Positions 55,434 through 63,531 of a DNA stretch of 64,000 nucleotides are shown here, piece by piece. The stretch comes from Oceanobacter mangrovi (GTDB taxonomy: Bacteria > Pseudomonadota > Gammaproteobacteria > Pseudomonadales > Oceanobacteraceae): contig NZ_JAHXZR010000003.1 in assembly GCF_019740315.1 (NCBI RefSeq), positions 186,001 through 250,000 of the forward strand. The letters run 5' to 3'. The stretch's first letter is position 1; the number at the start of each line of letters is the position of its first letter. Below the pieces are notes generated by a model. It was not told where the DNA came from. It ran no database searches and saw nothing but the letters and a program-made list of their open reading frames with translations. Both the position numbers and the translations under genes were made by a program.

Positions 55434-56750
55434 ATGACCAAGTATGTAATTTTGATTTCACTGGATTGGGAGCGGCCGCAAGATGGTCGCTCCAGCCTGG
55501 GCACTGCTTCCATTGCCGCATCGTTGAAAACAGCCAACATTCCCTTCGATCTGATCGAGGCCGCTGTTAATGACCATGACTTTGATGACAAGGCTTTCCA
55601 GCAACAAGTAATGCAACAGATCGATTTGCGCAACTCAGAGGGCCATGAATGTCTGGTAGGTATCGGGGCTTTTATCTGGAATGAACCCGTTACCCAGCAG
55701 CTGACCCAAGCCATTCACAACTCAACTTCTGCTGCCATCGTTCTGGGCGGGCCACAAATTTCCTATGCAAAAGCCGGAGATCTGGAAAGGCTCTACCCAT
55801 TTGCTGATGTGTTTGTCCGTGGTCATGGAGAAAAAGCCATGGTCGCCCTAGCTACAGGAGCATTGCCAGACGATTTAGGAATTCACTTTGCGGGCCAAAC
55901 AGACCTAGGCAAAAAGGCAGAATACACACTGGAAGAACTGCCATCGCCTTACCTCACAGGCATTCTGCAGCCGGGCAAAAAAGTCCGCTGGGAAACCATG
56001 CGTGGCTGCCCATTCAAATGCTCGTTTTGCCAACATCGAAGCTCGACCGACCGCTACAAGCTCAAAAACCATCAACTCGACTTTGAGCGCATCGTCAAGG
56101 AAGCCCGTTTATTTGCCCAGAGTGGGGTAGAGCGTATTTCGATTCTCGACCCAATCTTTCACCTCGACGTCAAACGCACCGTTGAGCTTCTGATATTGTT
56201 CAATGAGATTGGCCTGACCGCCGAGCTGGCATTGCAGTGCCGATTTGAATCGGTCAAAGACGAGTTTCTGGATGCCCTGCGAGGCCTCAATGTTGTGCTC
56301 GAATTCGGTTTGCAAACAGCAATTGAAAACGAGGGCAAACTCATTGGCCGACCGAATGACCTGACCAAAGCCGAAGCAGTTATCCAAAAACTGAAAGCTC
56401 GCAACATTCGCTTCGAAGTGTCGTTGATCTATGGCTTGCCGGGACAAACGCTCGCCAGCTTCAAAAAGTCTCTCTCCTGGTGCTGGGAACAAGGTGTTGA
56501 GAATATCCGCGCCTGGCCGCTGATGATTCTTCGTGGCACCGAACTCGACCACCAACGAGAAGAATACGGATTGATCGAATCATCCGACGAAGCCATACCG
56601 CACGTGGTCGCCAGCAACAGCTTCAGTCATACGGAATACCTGCAAATGCAAGCGCTCGCCGACGCTTGCAACCCCGAAAACATTCAGGTGGCGCACATTT
56701 CTAATAAACCTCCAAAGGAGTTGAATCATGCCATCTTTTATCGTGCTTGA
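55434..56750 (+). CDS. Cobalamin-binding-type radical SAM enzyme
   Basis: Protein of 438 residues from the ATG at 55434 (GAGG upstream). The N-terminal domain (about 1-150) has the B12-binding fold pattern, including VLGGPQISYAKAGDLERLYPFADVFVRGHGE, but no clear DxHxxG cobalt-ligand motif. The radical SAM domain follows, with C192, C196 and C199 (CPFKCSFC) binding the 4Fe-4S cluster, then QCRFESV, EFGLQTAIE and SLIYGLPGQTLASF. It overlaps the kinase gene. The substrate is unknown; a nucleotide is possible from the neighbour. Confidence 0.85.
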   Translation: MTKYVILISLDWERPQDGRSSLGTASIAASLKTANIPFDLIEAAVNDHDFDDKAFQQQVMQQIDLRNSEGHECLVGIGAFIWNEPVTQQLTQAIHNSTSAAIVLGGPQISYAKAGDLERLYPFADVFVRGHGEKAMVALATGALPDDLGIHFAGQTDLGKKAEYTLEELPSPYLTGILQPGKKVRWETMRGCPFKCSFCQHRSSTDRYKLKNHQLDFERIVKEARLFAQSGVERISILDPIFHLDVKRTVELLILFNEIGLTAELALQCRFESVKDEFLDALRGLNVVLEFGLQTAIENEGKLIGRPNDLTKAEAVIQKLKARNIRFEVSLIYGLPGQTLASFKKSLSWCWEQGVENIRAWPLMILRGTELDHQREEYGLIESSDEAIPHVVASNSFSHTEYLQMQALADACNPENIQVAHISNKPPKELNHAIFYRA

Positions 56751-57300
56751 AGCCCTAGACGGCGTCGGTAAAACCACACTCGCCAAGAATCTGGCTGAAC
56801 ACTATGGCTACACATTTCTGACCACGCCCGGCAAAGAGCTTCAACCGCTGCGCGGAGACATCATCAAGGGATTGGGCGACTCCCAAACCGCACGGGCCTT
56901 GTTTTACGCCGCTACGGTTCAGTCTGAGGGGGAGCGTGCCGGAATCTTGCGCCATCAAGGCCAGAGTGTCGTGATGGATCGCTACAGAGCCTCCACGATT
57001 GCCTATGCCAAAGCCCGTGGCGTCACTGCGGATGTGGAATCAGCGCTCTCACAGGCTGTTAAACCTGACCTCACCATCTTGCTGACATTGGATGAGCAAG
57101 AACGCCAAATGCGCTTGGGTCAACGTGGCACCACCGCTGAAGACCTGGAAACCCTGCAACCGGGATTCCGCCAACAAGTGATGTCCGGGCTGCGCCAGCA
57201 CTGCGATATAGAGCTGGATGTATCCGGTCTCAATGAACCACAGGCGCTGATGGCCGTATGGCAGCTGATCAGTGCCTTGCCAGACAGGGTTAACCGCTGA
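56728..57300 (+). CDS. Thymidylate-kinase-like P-loop kinase
   Basis: Protein of 190 residues overlapping the radical SAM gene by 23 bases, with AAAGGAG before its ATG. P-loop DGVGKTT at 11-17, the DRY motif (VVMDRYRASTIAYA) and the LID RLGQRGTT correspond to dTMP kinase. It is slightly shorter than cellular Tmk. As a second, island-borne copy it may phosphorylate an unusual nucleotide made or used by the radical SAM enzyme; this is inference. Confidence 0.85.
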   Translation: MPSFIVLEALDGVGKTTLAKNLAEHYGYTFLTTPGKELQPLRGDIIKGLGDSQTARALFYAATVQSEGERAGILRHQGQSVVMDRYRASTIAYAKARGVTADVESALSQAVKPDLTILLTLDEQERQMRLGQRGTTAEDLETLQPGFRQQVMSGLRQHCDIELDVSGLNEPQALMAVWQLISALPDRVNR

Positions 57301-57372
57301 CCTGTATAGATTTTCCTGATTTCTATCAACAACACTGCCGACCTGTATAGAAAACCGGTTTTTCTATACAGG
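57301..57372. promoter_or_regulatory. Dyad and partial direct copy upstream of ATPase/RloB pair
   Basis: CCTGTATAGAAAA and TTTTCTATACAGG (57342-57372) form 13-base perfect arms with a CCGGT centre. A further CCTGTATAG lies at 57301. The site sits between the kinase stop and the ATPase start. It could be an operator for the ATPase/RloB pair or a terminator of the previous operon (a T-run is part of the arm). Confidence 0.65.
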
Positions 57373-57444
57373 TTGCATAAACCCCATTGCCTTATCTTTC
57401 AAAAAAAACCAAAATCAACAAAATTTTGTTGATTGTTAAAGAAT

Positions 57445-58629
57445 ATGATAAAAAATCTGGTGTTCGAAAACTTCTACAGTTTTGCTGAAGAAACCATCAT
57501 CGACTTCGGTTTGGGCAAAAAGCCAACGCCATCTGGCTACGATATCGACATCGCCGGTGAGCGCTGGAACAAGGCGATTGCCATCGTTGGTGCCAACGGT
57601 TCCGGTAAAACCCAATTACTGAAGCCGTTGGCGTTTTTGAGCTGGTTTGTTTCCAACTCCTTTCTGAAGAACGATCCGGATGACCAGATTCCTTGTTCGC
57701 CTCATATGCTGCAGAAAGATCAGCCAACGCGTTTTGAACTGGAGTTTTTGCTCGACGGTGTCGATTACCGCTACCAGCTGGAGCTGACGCCCAAAGAAGT
57801 TATCAACGAAGCCCTGTTTGCCAAAACCAGCAGCCAGTTCAGCTATTTGTTCAAACGGGAAAAAGCCGAAACCGGCTACCGCTTCAAACAAAAAGGTTTC
57901 CCTTTCGCTAAAACCAAAGCCGAAGAACTACGTGGCAATGCCTCTCTGATCAGCGCTGCCCACAGCTACGACGTAAAAGAAGCGCGCGCATTGGTGGAGT
58001 TTTTTGATCGTATCCAAACCAACGTCAACAGCAGCGGCCGCCGTCATTTCCAGTTTGATGCCGTCATTCATAGTGCTGAAAAGTTTGAGAAGCAGTCCGA
58101 GCTGAAAACCCGCATGTCCGAAGTGATGAGCCGCTTTGATCTGGGATTGACCGGCGTCGATATTCGGAAGGCGATGGGCCGTAATAGCAGCGGCCAGGAA
58201 GAAACCATCTACCTGCCGTTTGGCCAGCATAGCAGCGACGACGGCCAGAAGTTTGAACTGCCATTTTTCGAAGAATCCAGCGGCACCCAATCAGCCTTTG
58301 TGCTGCTGGAACCCATTCTGAAAACCCTGCATCACGGTGGCATCGCCGTCATCGACGAACTCGATAATGACCTGCACCCCCACCTGGTGCCTGAGCTGAT
58401 GGACTGGTTCCGCTTTGAGCACACCAACCCCCATCAGGCGCAGCTGATTTTTACCTGCCATTCGCCGGAAGTGCTGGATCGTTTACAAAAGCATCAGGTG
58501 TATCTGGTCGAGAAACAAAATCAATGTTCGGAAGCCTGGCGGCTGGATGAGGTTGCAGGATTGCGCGCAGACGATAACCTCTACGCCAAATATATGGCCG
58601 GGGCACTGGGTGCCGTACCCGATCTCTGA
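57445..58629 (+). CDS. AAA ATPase, AbiLi/RloA-like
   Basis: Protein of 394 residues from the ATG at 57445 (upstream TTG 57433 is in frame but weaker). It starts with the FENFYSF block typical of AAA_15/AAA_21 ATPases. Walker A is GANGSGKT (49-56), and the Walker B with signature is GGIAVIDELDNDLHPHLVPE near 297-316. It is paired with an RloB-type gene, as in AbiL and in the rlo genes linked to hsd loci. Probably a sensing or motor subunit in abortive infection. Confidence 0.85.
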   Translation: MIKNLVFENFYSFAEETIIDFGLGKKPTPSGYDIDIAGERWNKAIAIVGANGSGKTQLLKPLAFLSWFVSNSFLKNDPDDQIPCSPHMLQKDQPTRFELEFLLDGVDYRYQLELTPKEVINEALFAKTSSQFSYLFKREKAETGYRFKQKGFPFAKTKAEELRGNASLISAAHSYDVKEARALVEFFDRIQTNVNSSGRRHFQFDAVIHSAEKFEKQSELKTRMSEVMSRFDLGLTGVDIRKAMGRNSSGQEETIYLPFGQHSSDDGQKFELPFFEESSGTQSAFVLLEPILKTLHHGGIAVIDELDNDLHPHLVPELMDWFRFEHTNPHQAQLIFTCHSPEVLDRLQKHQVYLVEKQNQCSEAWRLDEVAGLRADDNLYAKYMAGALGAVPDL

Positions 58630-58647
58630 CCGCGCAGGAAGCACTCC

Positions 58648-59184
58648 ATGGCCAGACAGAAGAACAGCAAACAACGTACAGTCGCCGAAACCACATTACT
58701 GGTTGTCGGCGAAGGCGCGGACGATAAAGCTTTTATCACTCATATGAAAGGGCTGTTTTACCAACGCCAGCCCGGCCAGAAAGGCCCCAAAATCGAAGCC
58801 GGTGATGGCGGCTCTGCCGATGTCATCATCACCAACTCGCTGCGTACGTTTCGTAATGCCGCCTACAACCGCAAATTACTGGTGCTGGATTCAGACCTGC
58901 CGCCTTCACTGGCCAAAGCAAGAAAGGCAGAAGAAGCCGGTTTTGAAATCATCCTCTGGGCACCTCAATGTCTGGAAGGCGCGCTACTCGACGTACTGGG
59001 CGAGACCGTGAATAGCCATGAAACCAGCCAGAATCTGAAAGCCCGATTACATCCGCAGTTGGCAGATCATCACACCAAACCGGAAGCCTACGGCGTTTTG
59101 TTTACCAAACCCGTGCTGGATAACACCCAAAACGCATCCATTATTGCGGTAAAAGACGCGGTAAAATACGTCACAGCTTCCTGA
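58648..59184 (+). CDS. RloB-family TOPRIM-like protein
   Basis: Protein of 178 residues. E22 (in VVGEGADDKAF), D81 and D83 (in VLDSDLP) form the acidic triad of a TOPRIM-like nuclease site seen in RloB/AbiLii proteins. AGGA precedes the ATG, 18 bases after the ATPase stop. With that ATPase it forms a probable AbiL-like defence pair embedded in the type I locus. Substrate not known. Confidence 0.85.
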   Translation: MARQKNSKQRTVAETTLLVVGEGADDKAFITHMKGLFYQRQPGQKGPKIEAGDGGSADVIITNSLRTFRNAAYNRKLLVLDSDLPPSLAKARKAEEAGFEIILWAPQCLEGALLDVLGETVNSHETSQNLKARLHPQLADHHTKPEAYGVLFTKPVLDNTQNASIIAVKDAVKYVTAS

Positions 59185-59235
59185 ACACATAGCATCTGCC
59201 TCTCCACAGGATTGAGCTTGACCCAAGGACACCCC

Positions 59236-60903
59236 ATGACCAATAACGATATCGTTCAGAAACTCTGGAACCTCTGCGACGTACTGCGCGACGACGGCAT
59301 CAACTACAGCGATTACGTTACCGAGCTGGTGTTGCTGCTGTTTCTGAAAATGGTGCACGAGAACAAAGACTTCGGCACCCTGCACAAGCACCCGCTGCCG
59401 GAAGGCTGCCGCTGGACGGATTTGAATAGCAAGTCCGGTATCAACCTGCTGAACGAATACAAGGCCATTCTGCTGGCGCTTTCCACCGGCAAGCGCACGG
59501 TTGCCGACCTCACCGACCCCAGCAAAACCATTGAGCTTCAGGTGCACGAAGACCCATTGATCAGCGCCATTTACGCCGATGCCCAAACCCGCCTGCGCGA
59601 GCCGCGCCATCTGGAGCAGATCATCAAACGCTTTGATGAAATCGAAGACTGGTTCAGCGACGAAAAAGACGGCCTTGGCGACCTCTACGAAGGCCTGCTG
59701 GAAAAGAACGCCAACGAAACCAAATCCGGCGCGGGCCAGTACTTCACCCCACGGGCGCTGATCAATAGCATGGTGCGCTGTATTCGCCCGCAACCCGGTG
59801 AAGTGATTCAAGACCCGGCGGCAGGCACCGCAGGCTTCCTGATTGCCGCCCATGAATACATCAAAGAGCAAACCGATGACCTCTTCGACCTCACCGACAA
59901 ACAAGCCGAATTCCAGAAGAAACAAGCCTACGTCGGCGTCGAACTGGTGCCCGGCACCCGTCGACTGGCACTGATGAACTGCCTGCTGCATGGCATGGAA
60001 GGCGGCAACGAAGGCGCAGTGTTACTGGGCAACGCCCTCGGTCAGGTCGGTGCCAATCTGCCCCGCGCCGATATCATTCTCGCCAACCCGCCGTTCGGCA
60101 CCGCCAAAGGTGGCGAAGCCAGCATCACCCGAGACGACCTCACCTTTGAGACCAGCAACAAACAACTGGCGTTTTTGCAGCACATCTACCGCAACCTCAA
60201 ACCCGGTGGCCGCGCTGCCGTGGTGCTGCCGGACAACGTACTGTTCGAAGCAGGGAAGGGCACCGACATCCGCCGCGACCTGATGAACAAGTGCAACCTG
60301 CACACCATTCTGCGCCTGCCCACCGGCATCTTTTACGCCCAGGGCGTGAAAACCAACGTACTCTTCTTCACCAAAGGCTCGGCAGCCGACCCGCTGCAAG
60401 AAGCAGGCTGCACTCAAAACGTCTGGGTCTATGACCTGCGCACCAACATGCCCAGCTTCGGTAAACGCACACCTTTCACCGAAAAACACCTCGCCCCGTT
60501 TGAAGCCTGTTATTTCACCGGGAGCGAGCCTTGTCATTCTGGCGAAGGCCGGAATCCATTGAACATCAGCAACCGCACCGAAGGTGACTGGTCGTTCGAC
60601 TCACAAAACGCAGAAACTGATACCGCCCTGACCGACGATGATCGCCTCAATCACAGCCGCTGGCGCTGCTTCTCCCGCGATTGGATCGCCAGCAACAAAG
60701 GCGACTCGCTGGATATCTCCTGGCTGAAAGACAAAGACAGCGTCGACGCCAGTAACCTGCCGGAACCCTCGGTACTCGCCACGGAAGCCAAAGACGAACT
60801 CGAACAAGCGTTAGCCGAGCTGGAAGGCTTGTTAGCCGTTCTGGGGGAAAGCTCCGGGAGCGCGGGCGGCTCGCCCGCAAAAGGCGCGGAGGATGCTGAA
60901 TGA
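59236..60903 (+). CDS. hsdM: Type I restriction-modification, DNA methylase subunit
   Basis: Protein of 555 residues from the ATG at 59236 (AAGGA upstream). An N-terminal HsdM helical domain precedes the N6-adenine methylase, with DPAAGTAGFL at 193-202 (SAM binding) and NPPF at 284-287 (catalytic). Two foreign-looking pieces are present. CHSGEGRNP at 433-441 is the translation of a dispersed repeat. The tail SGSAGGSPAKGAEDAE includes another repeat. Both lie outside the core, so activity may be kept. It lies next to hsdS. Confidence 0.95.
   Translation: MTNNDIVQKLWNLCDVLRDDGINYSDYVTELVLLLFLKMVHENKDFGTLHKHPLPEGCRWTDLNSKSGINLLNEYKAILLALSTGKRTVADLTDPSKTIELQVHEDPLISAIYADAQTRLREPRHLEQIIKRFDEIEDWFSDEKDGLGDLYEGLLEKNANETKSGAGQYFTPRALINSMVRCIRPQPGEVIQDPAAGTAGFLIAAHEYIKEQTDDLFDLTDKQAEFQKKQAYVGVELVPGTRRLALMNCLLHGMEGGNEGAVLLGNALGQVGANLPRADIILANPPFGTAKGGEASITRDDLTFETSNKQLAFLQHIYRNLKPGGRAAVVLPDNVLFEAGKGTDIRRDLMNKCNLHTILRLPTGIFYAQGVKTNVLFFTKGSAADPLQEAGCTQNVWVYDLRTNMPSFGKRTPFTEKHLAPFEACYFTGSEPCHSGEGRNPLNISNRTEGDWSFDSQNAETDTALTDDDRLNHSRWRCFSRDWIASNKGDSLDISWLKDKDSVDASNLPEPSVLATEAKDELEQALAELEGLLAVLGESSGSAGGSPAKGAEDAE
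60525..60565. repeat. Dispersed palindromic repeat inside hsdM
   Basis: TGTCATTCTGGCGAAGGCCGGAATCCA gives CHSGEGRNP in frame. This motif is the typical translation of a common intergenic repeat of gammaproteobacteria, here inserted without breaking the frame. Confidence 0.75.
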
Positions 60904-60946
60904 GTTTGCATAAAATCGCTGCCGGGAGCGCGGGCGGCTCGCCCGC
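60857..60946. repeat. Two copies of a GC-rich palindromic repeat
   Basis: GGGAGCGCGGGCGGCTCGCCCGC occurs at about 60857-60879 and again at about 60922-60944. The first copy encodes the HsdM C-terminal GSAGGSPA; the second is just after the stop. Confidence 0.85.
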
Positions 60947-61010
60947 ATATTGCGTGAATACCGTCGCTGGATGCTGGACGTCTGAAGCCGGACGCATACC
61001 GGCACTCGTA

Positions 61011-61165
61011 GGTCGGATAAGCGCAGCGCCATCCGACAACACCGCTTTGTCGGATGGCTCTCGCTTCGCTCGTTTATCCGACCTACGTTCTGCATTCCAT
61101 GCAGGAGCTGGCTTGCCTGCGATTGATGCGGGCCAGCGGCCCGCGCTCCCGGCACAGGAGGCTTG
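61011..61165. repeat. REP-like cluster between hsdM and hsdS
   Basis: GTAGGTCGGATAAGCGCAGC…GTCGGATGGCTCTCGCTTCG…TCCGACCTAC forms a long inverted repeat (61011-61085). It is followed by GCAGGAGCTGGCTTGCCTGC and a GCGGGCCAGCGGCCCGC hairpin up to 61150. The 265-base hsdM-hsdS gap is almost all repeat. Confidence 0.8.
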
Positions 61166-61168
61166 GGT

Positions 61169-62695
61169 ATGAGCGTAGAAAACAAGCTGCCGGAGGGGTG
61201 GGTTGAGTGCTCAGTTGAGTCACTTGCGAAGTTTATCGATTACAGAGGTAGGACTCCGAAAAAGACCGCTGATGGCATTCCTTTAATCACAGCGAAGAAT
61301 ATTCGTGACGGATTCATTAGCCGAGAACCTCGCGAGTTTATTGCAGATGCGGATTACGATGACTGGATGACCAGAGGCATTCCAAACGTAGGCGATGTCG
61401 TTATTACCACTGAAGCTCCTATGGGAAATGTGGCTCTTATTGATATAGAGGAAAAGTTTGCCCTTGCACAGCGAGCAATCTGCCTTCAAACCTATGAGGC
61501 AGGCTTGGGGAGATATCTTCATTACGCGTTGAGAAGCCCAATATTTCAAAAACTACTGACTGAGAACGCAACTGGTACAACGGTTAGCGGTATCAAATCA
61601 GCAACGTTAAAGAAACTGGAAATCCCACTCCCCCCGCTAGCCGAGCAACAGGTGATCGCCGATCAGCTCGACACCCTGCTGGCGCAGGTCGAGGCCACCA
61701 AAACCCGCCTCGAACGCATCCCCGACGTACTCAAACGCTTCCGCCAATCCGTGCTGGCGGCAGCGGTCAGTGGGAAGCTGACTGAGGGGTGGAGAACTAT
61801 TAACGTCACCGAGAACGTATTGAGTGCGATAGAAAAAAGGAATAAATCCAAGCAAGGCAACCTTAAACTAAGAGGTAAAAATAGCTGGAATGATATAAAC
61901 CTTTATGAGCTTCCTGAAAATTGGGCTTGGATTGAAAACCACAATTTGGCTTGTGATTCCTCAAATGCAATTTGTGCTGGCCCGTTTGGTACAATTTTCA
62001 AAGCAAAAGATTTCAGGGATGAAGGCATCCCAATTATTTTTCTCAGACACGTAAAAGAAGAGGGATTCAATCAAAACAAGCCCAACTACATGGATGAAAA
62101 TGTTTGGGCAGATTTGCATCAAGAGTACACAATACATGGCGGCGAGCTATTGATTACAAAGCTAGGAGATCCGCCTGGAGAGTGCTGTGAATATCCTGAG
62201 GGTAATGGGGCTGCAATGGTCACTCCCGATGTGTTGAAAATGGCAGTTGACGAAGTAGTTGCTGATAAAACTTATCTGAAACACTTTTTCAACTCTCCCG
62301 AAAGTAAACGATTAGTATCCGATGCTGCTTTTGGGGCAACCCGATTGCGAATCGATATTTCTTTATTTAAAAGATTTCCGATACCACTCCCCCCCATCCC
62401 CGAACAACAAGAAATCGTCCGCCGCGTGGAGCAGCTCTTTGCCTACGCTGATTCCATCGAACGACAGGTCGAGGCGGCGCAGCAGTGGGTGAGTCAGTTA
62501 ACCCAGTCTATTCTGGCGAAGGCGTTTCGGGGTGAGTTGACCGCCGACTGGCGGGCGGCGAATCCTGAGTTGATCAGCGGTGAGAACTCGGCGGAGGCCC
62601 TCCTGGCGCGGATCAAACAGGAACGCGAGTCACAAGCGCCGAAAAAACGCGGCTCTGGTAAAACAGGCGGGCGTAAAGAGAAAGCCGAGGCCTGA
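61169..62695 (+). CDS. hsdS: Type I restriction-modification, specificity subunit
   Basis: Protein of 508 residues from the ATG at 61169 (GGAGG seven bases upstream). Two target-recognition domains (about residues 5-150 and 235-405) each end in a conserved spacer helix: PLPPLAEQQVIADQLDTLL and PLPPIPEQQEIVRRVEQLF. Each TRD reads half of a bipartite DNA site. The TRDs are AT-richer than the conserved parts, as expected where TRDs are swapped. The C-terminal tail is rich in lysine and glycine. Confidence 0.94.
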   Translation: MSVENKLPEGWVECSVESLAKFIDYRGRTPKKTADGIPLITAKNIRDGFISREPREFIADADYDDWMTRGIPNVGDVVITTEAPMGNVALIDIEEKFALAQRAICLQTYEAGLGRYLHYALRSPIFQKLLTENATGTTVSGIKSATLKKLEIPLPPLAEQQVIADQLDTLLAQVEATKTRLERIPDVLKRFRQSVLAAAVSGKLTEGWRTINVTENVLSAIEKRNKSKQGNLKLRGKNSWNDINLYELPENWAWIENHNLACDSSNAICAGPFGTIFKAKDFRDEGIPIIFLRHVKEEGFNQNKPNYMDENVWADLHQEYTIHGGELLITKLGDPPGECCEYPEGNGAAMVTPDVLKMAVDEVVADKTYLKHFFNSPESKRLVSDAAFGATRLRIDISLFKRFPIPLPPIPEQQEIVRRVEQLFAYADSIERQVEAAQQWVSQLTQSILAKAFRGELTADWRAANPELISGENSAEALLARIKQERESQAPKKRGSGKTGGRKEKAEA

Positions 62696-62696
62696 T

Positions 62697-62762
62697 AACC
62701 TCGTTCCCACGCTCCGCGTAGGAATGTAACAGCTCCAGCTCTGGGCTCCACGCATGCGTGTT
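62697..62762. repeat. REP-like element after hsdS
   Basis: CCTCGTTCCCACGCTCCGCG and following GGAATGTAACAGC…GGGCTCCACGCATGCG have the form of a widespread REP element of pseudomonads and relatives. Confidence 0.65.
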
Positions 62763-62801
62763 CGAGCCCGTAACAGACATCTGACAAAGACAAGGAAGAC
62801 C

Positions 62802-63494
62802 ATGAGTACATACGACGCATTTACCATCAGTGGCTATCACGTGAAATCCCGTCAGGGCATGGACCACTGGAGCGCCATTCTGGAAGAATGGATTTTGACT
62901 ATCGAGCGTTATAGCCGTTTGTGCGAAGGCCGGGAGGCGCCATTTGTGTTTACTGAAGTCGCCAATGTGGGTTTGCTGGCCGCTGCAGTATGGCGCAGTG
63001 GTGGTATCGCCACCCAGGAGTATGTTGCGACCAAAGGCGTGAAGCACCGCCCTAAGTGGACTGGTCGTGTTGACCTATGGCTGTACAGCAATGGCAAGGA
63101 GCAAATACTTGAGGCCAAGCTGAATAACCTGCCGGTTGAACACAATCAGGACGTGTCCGGGTTTGTTGAAGAAAAACTGGGCATCGCGCTGGAAGATGCC
63201 CGTCAGTCCAAAAGCACCATGGATGTGGATAGTCTGGGGACGCTGTTTATTGTGCCATCGATCACGTTGAACCAGGTCAAAAGGCTTGATGATTCTGACG
63301 AAGAATATGTTTACCACCAACGATTGGAGGAATATATCGATGCCATTCTGGATACCAACAATTATCAGGCTGCGGCCTGGTGTTTCCCCAAAGAAATGCG
63401 CTACACCCCGGATGAAGAAGGTTTTGAAGAGGGTATCAAGGGTGACGGCAAGGTTTACCCTGGTGTTGTGCTGTTGTTGAAGAAATATCGTTAA
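62802..63494 (+). CDS. PD-(D/E)XK-nuclease-like protein
   Basis: Protein of 230 residues from the ATG at 62802 (AAGGA upstream). D91 in GRVDLWLY, with E104-A-K106 in ILEAKLN, follows the spacing of a PD-(D/E)XK nuclease core. No family name can be given. It lies between hsdS and an Mrr-type gene, 37 bases before the latter, so a defence role is likely. It could also be a non-nuclease relative. Confidence 0.65.
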   Translation: MSTYDAFTISGYHVKSRQGMDHWSAILEEWILTIERYSRLCEGREAPFVFTEVANVGLLAAAVWRSGGIATQEYVATKGVKHRPKWTGRVDLWLYSNGKEQILEAKLNNLPVEHNQDVSGFVEEKLGIALEDARQSKSTMDVDSLGTLFIVPSITLNQVKRLDDSDEEYVYHQRLEEYIDAILDTNNYQAAAWCFPKEMRYTPDEEGFEEGIKGDGKVYPGVVLLLKKYR

Positions 63495-63531
63495 AACCTG
63501 TTCCGGCTTATTCAGATTAAGGACCGATACT

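Noticed and set aside
55434-56750. Prokaryotic viperin
   Set aside because: The enzyme has a large B12-type N-terminal domain and lacks the compact viperin layout, although the kinase neighbour is suggestive.
60900-61172. 90-codon frame between hsdM and hsdS
   Set aside because: It lies almost wholly in palindromic repeats (GSAGGSPA-type translation) and starts within the hsdM stop region; I read it as repeat DNA.
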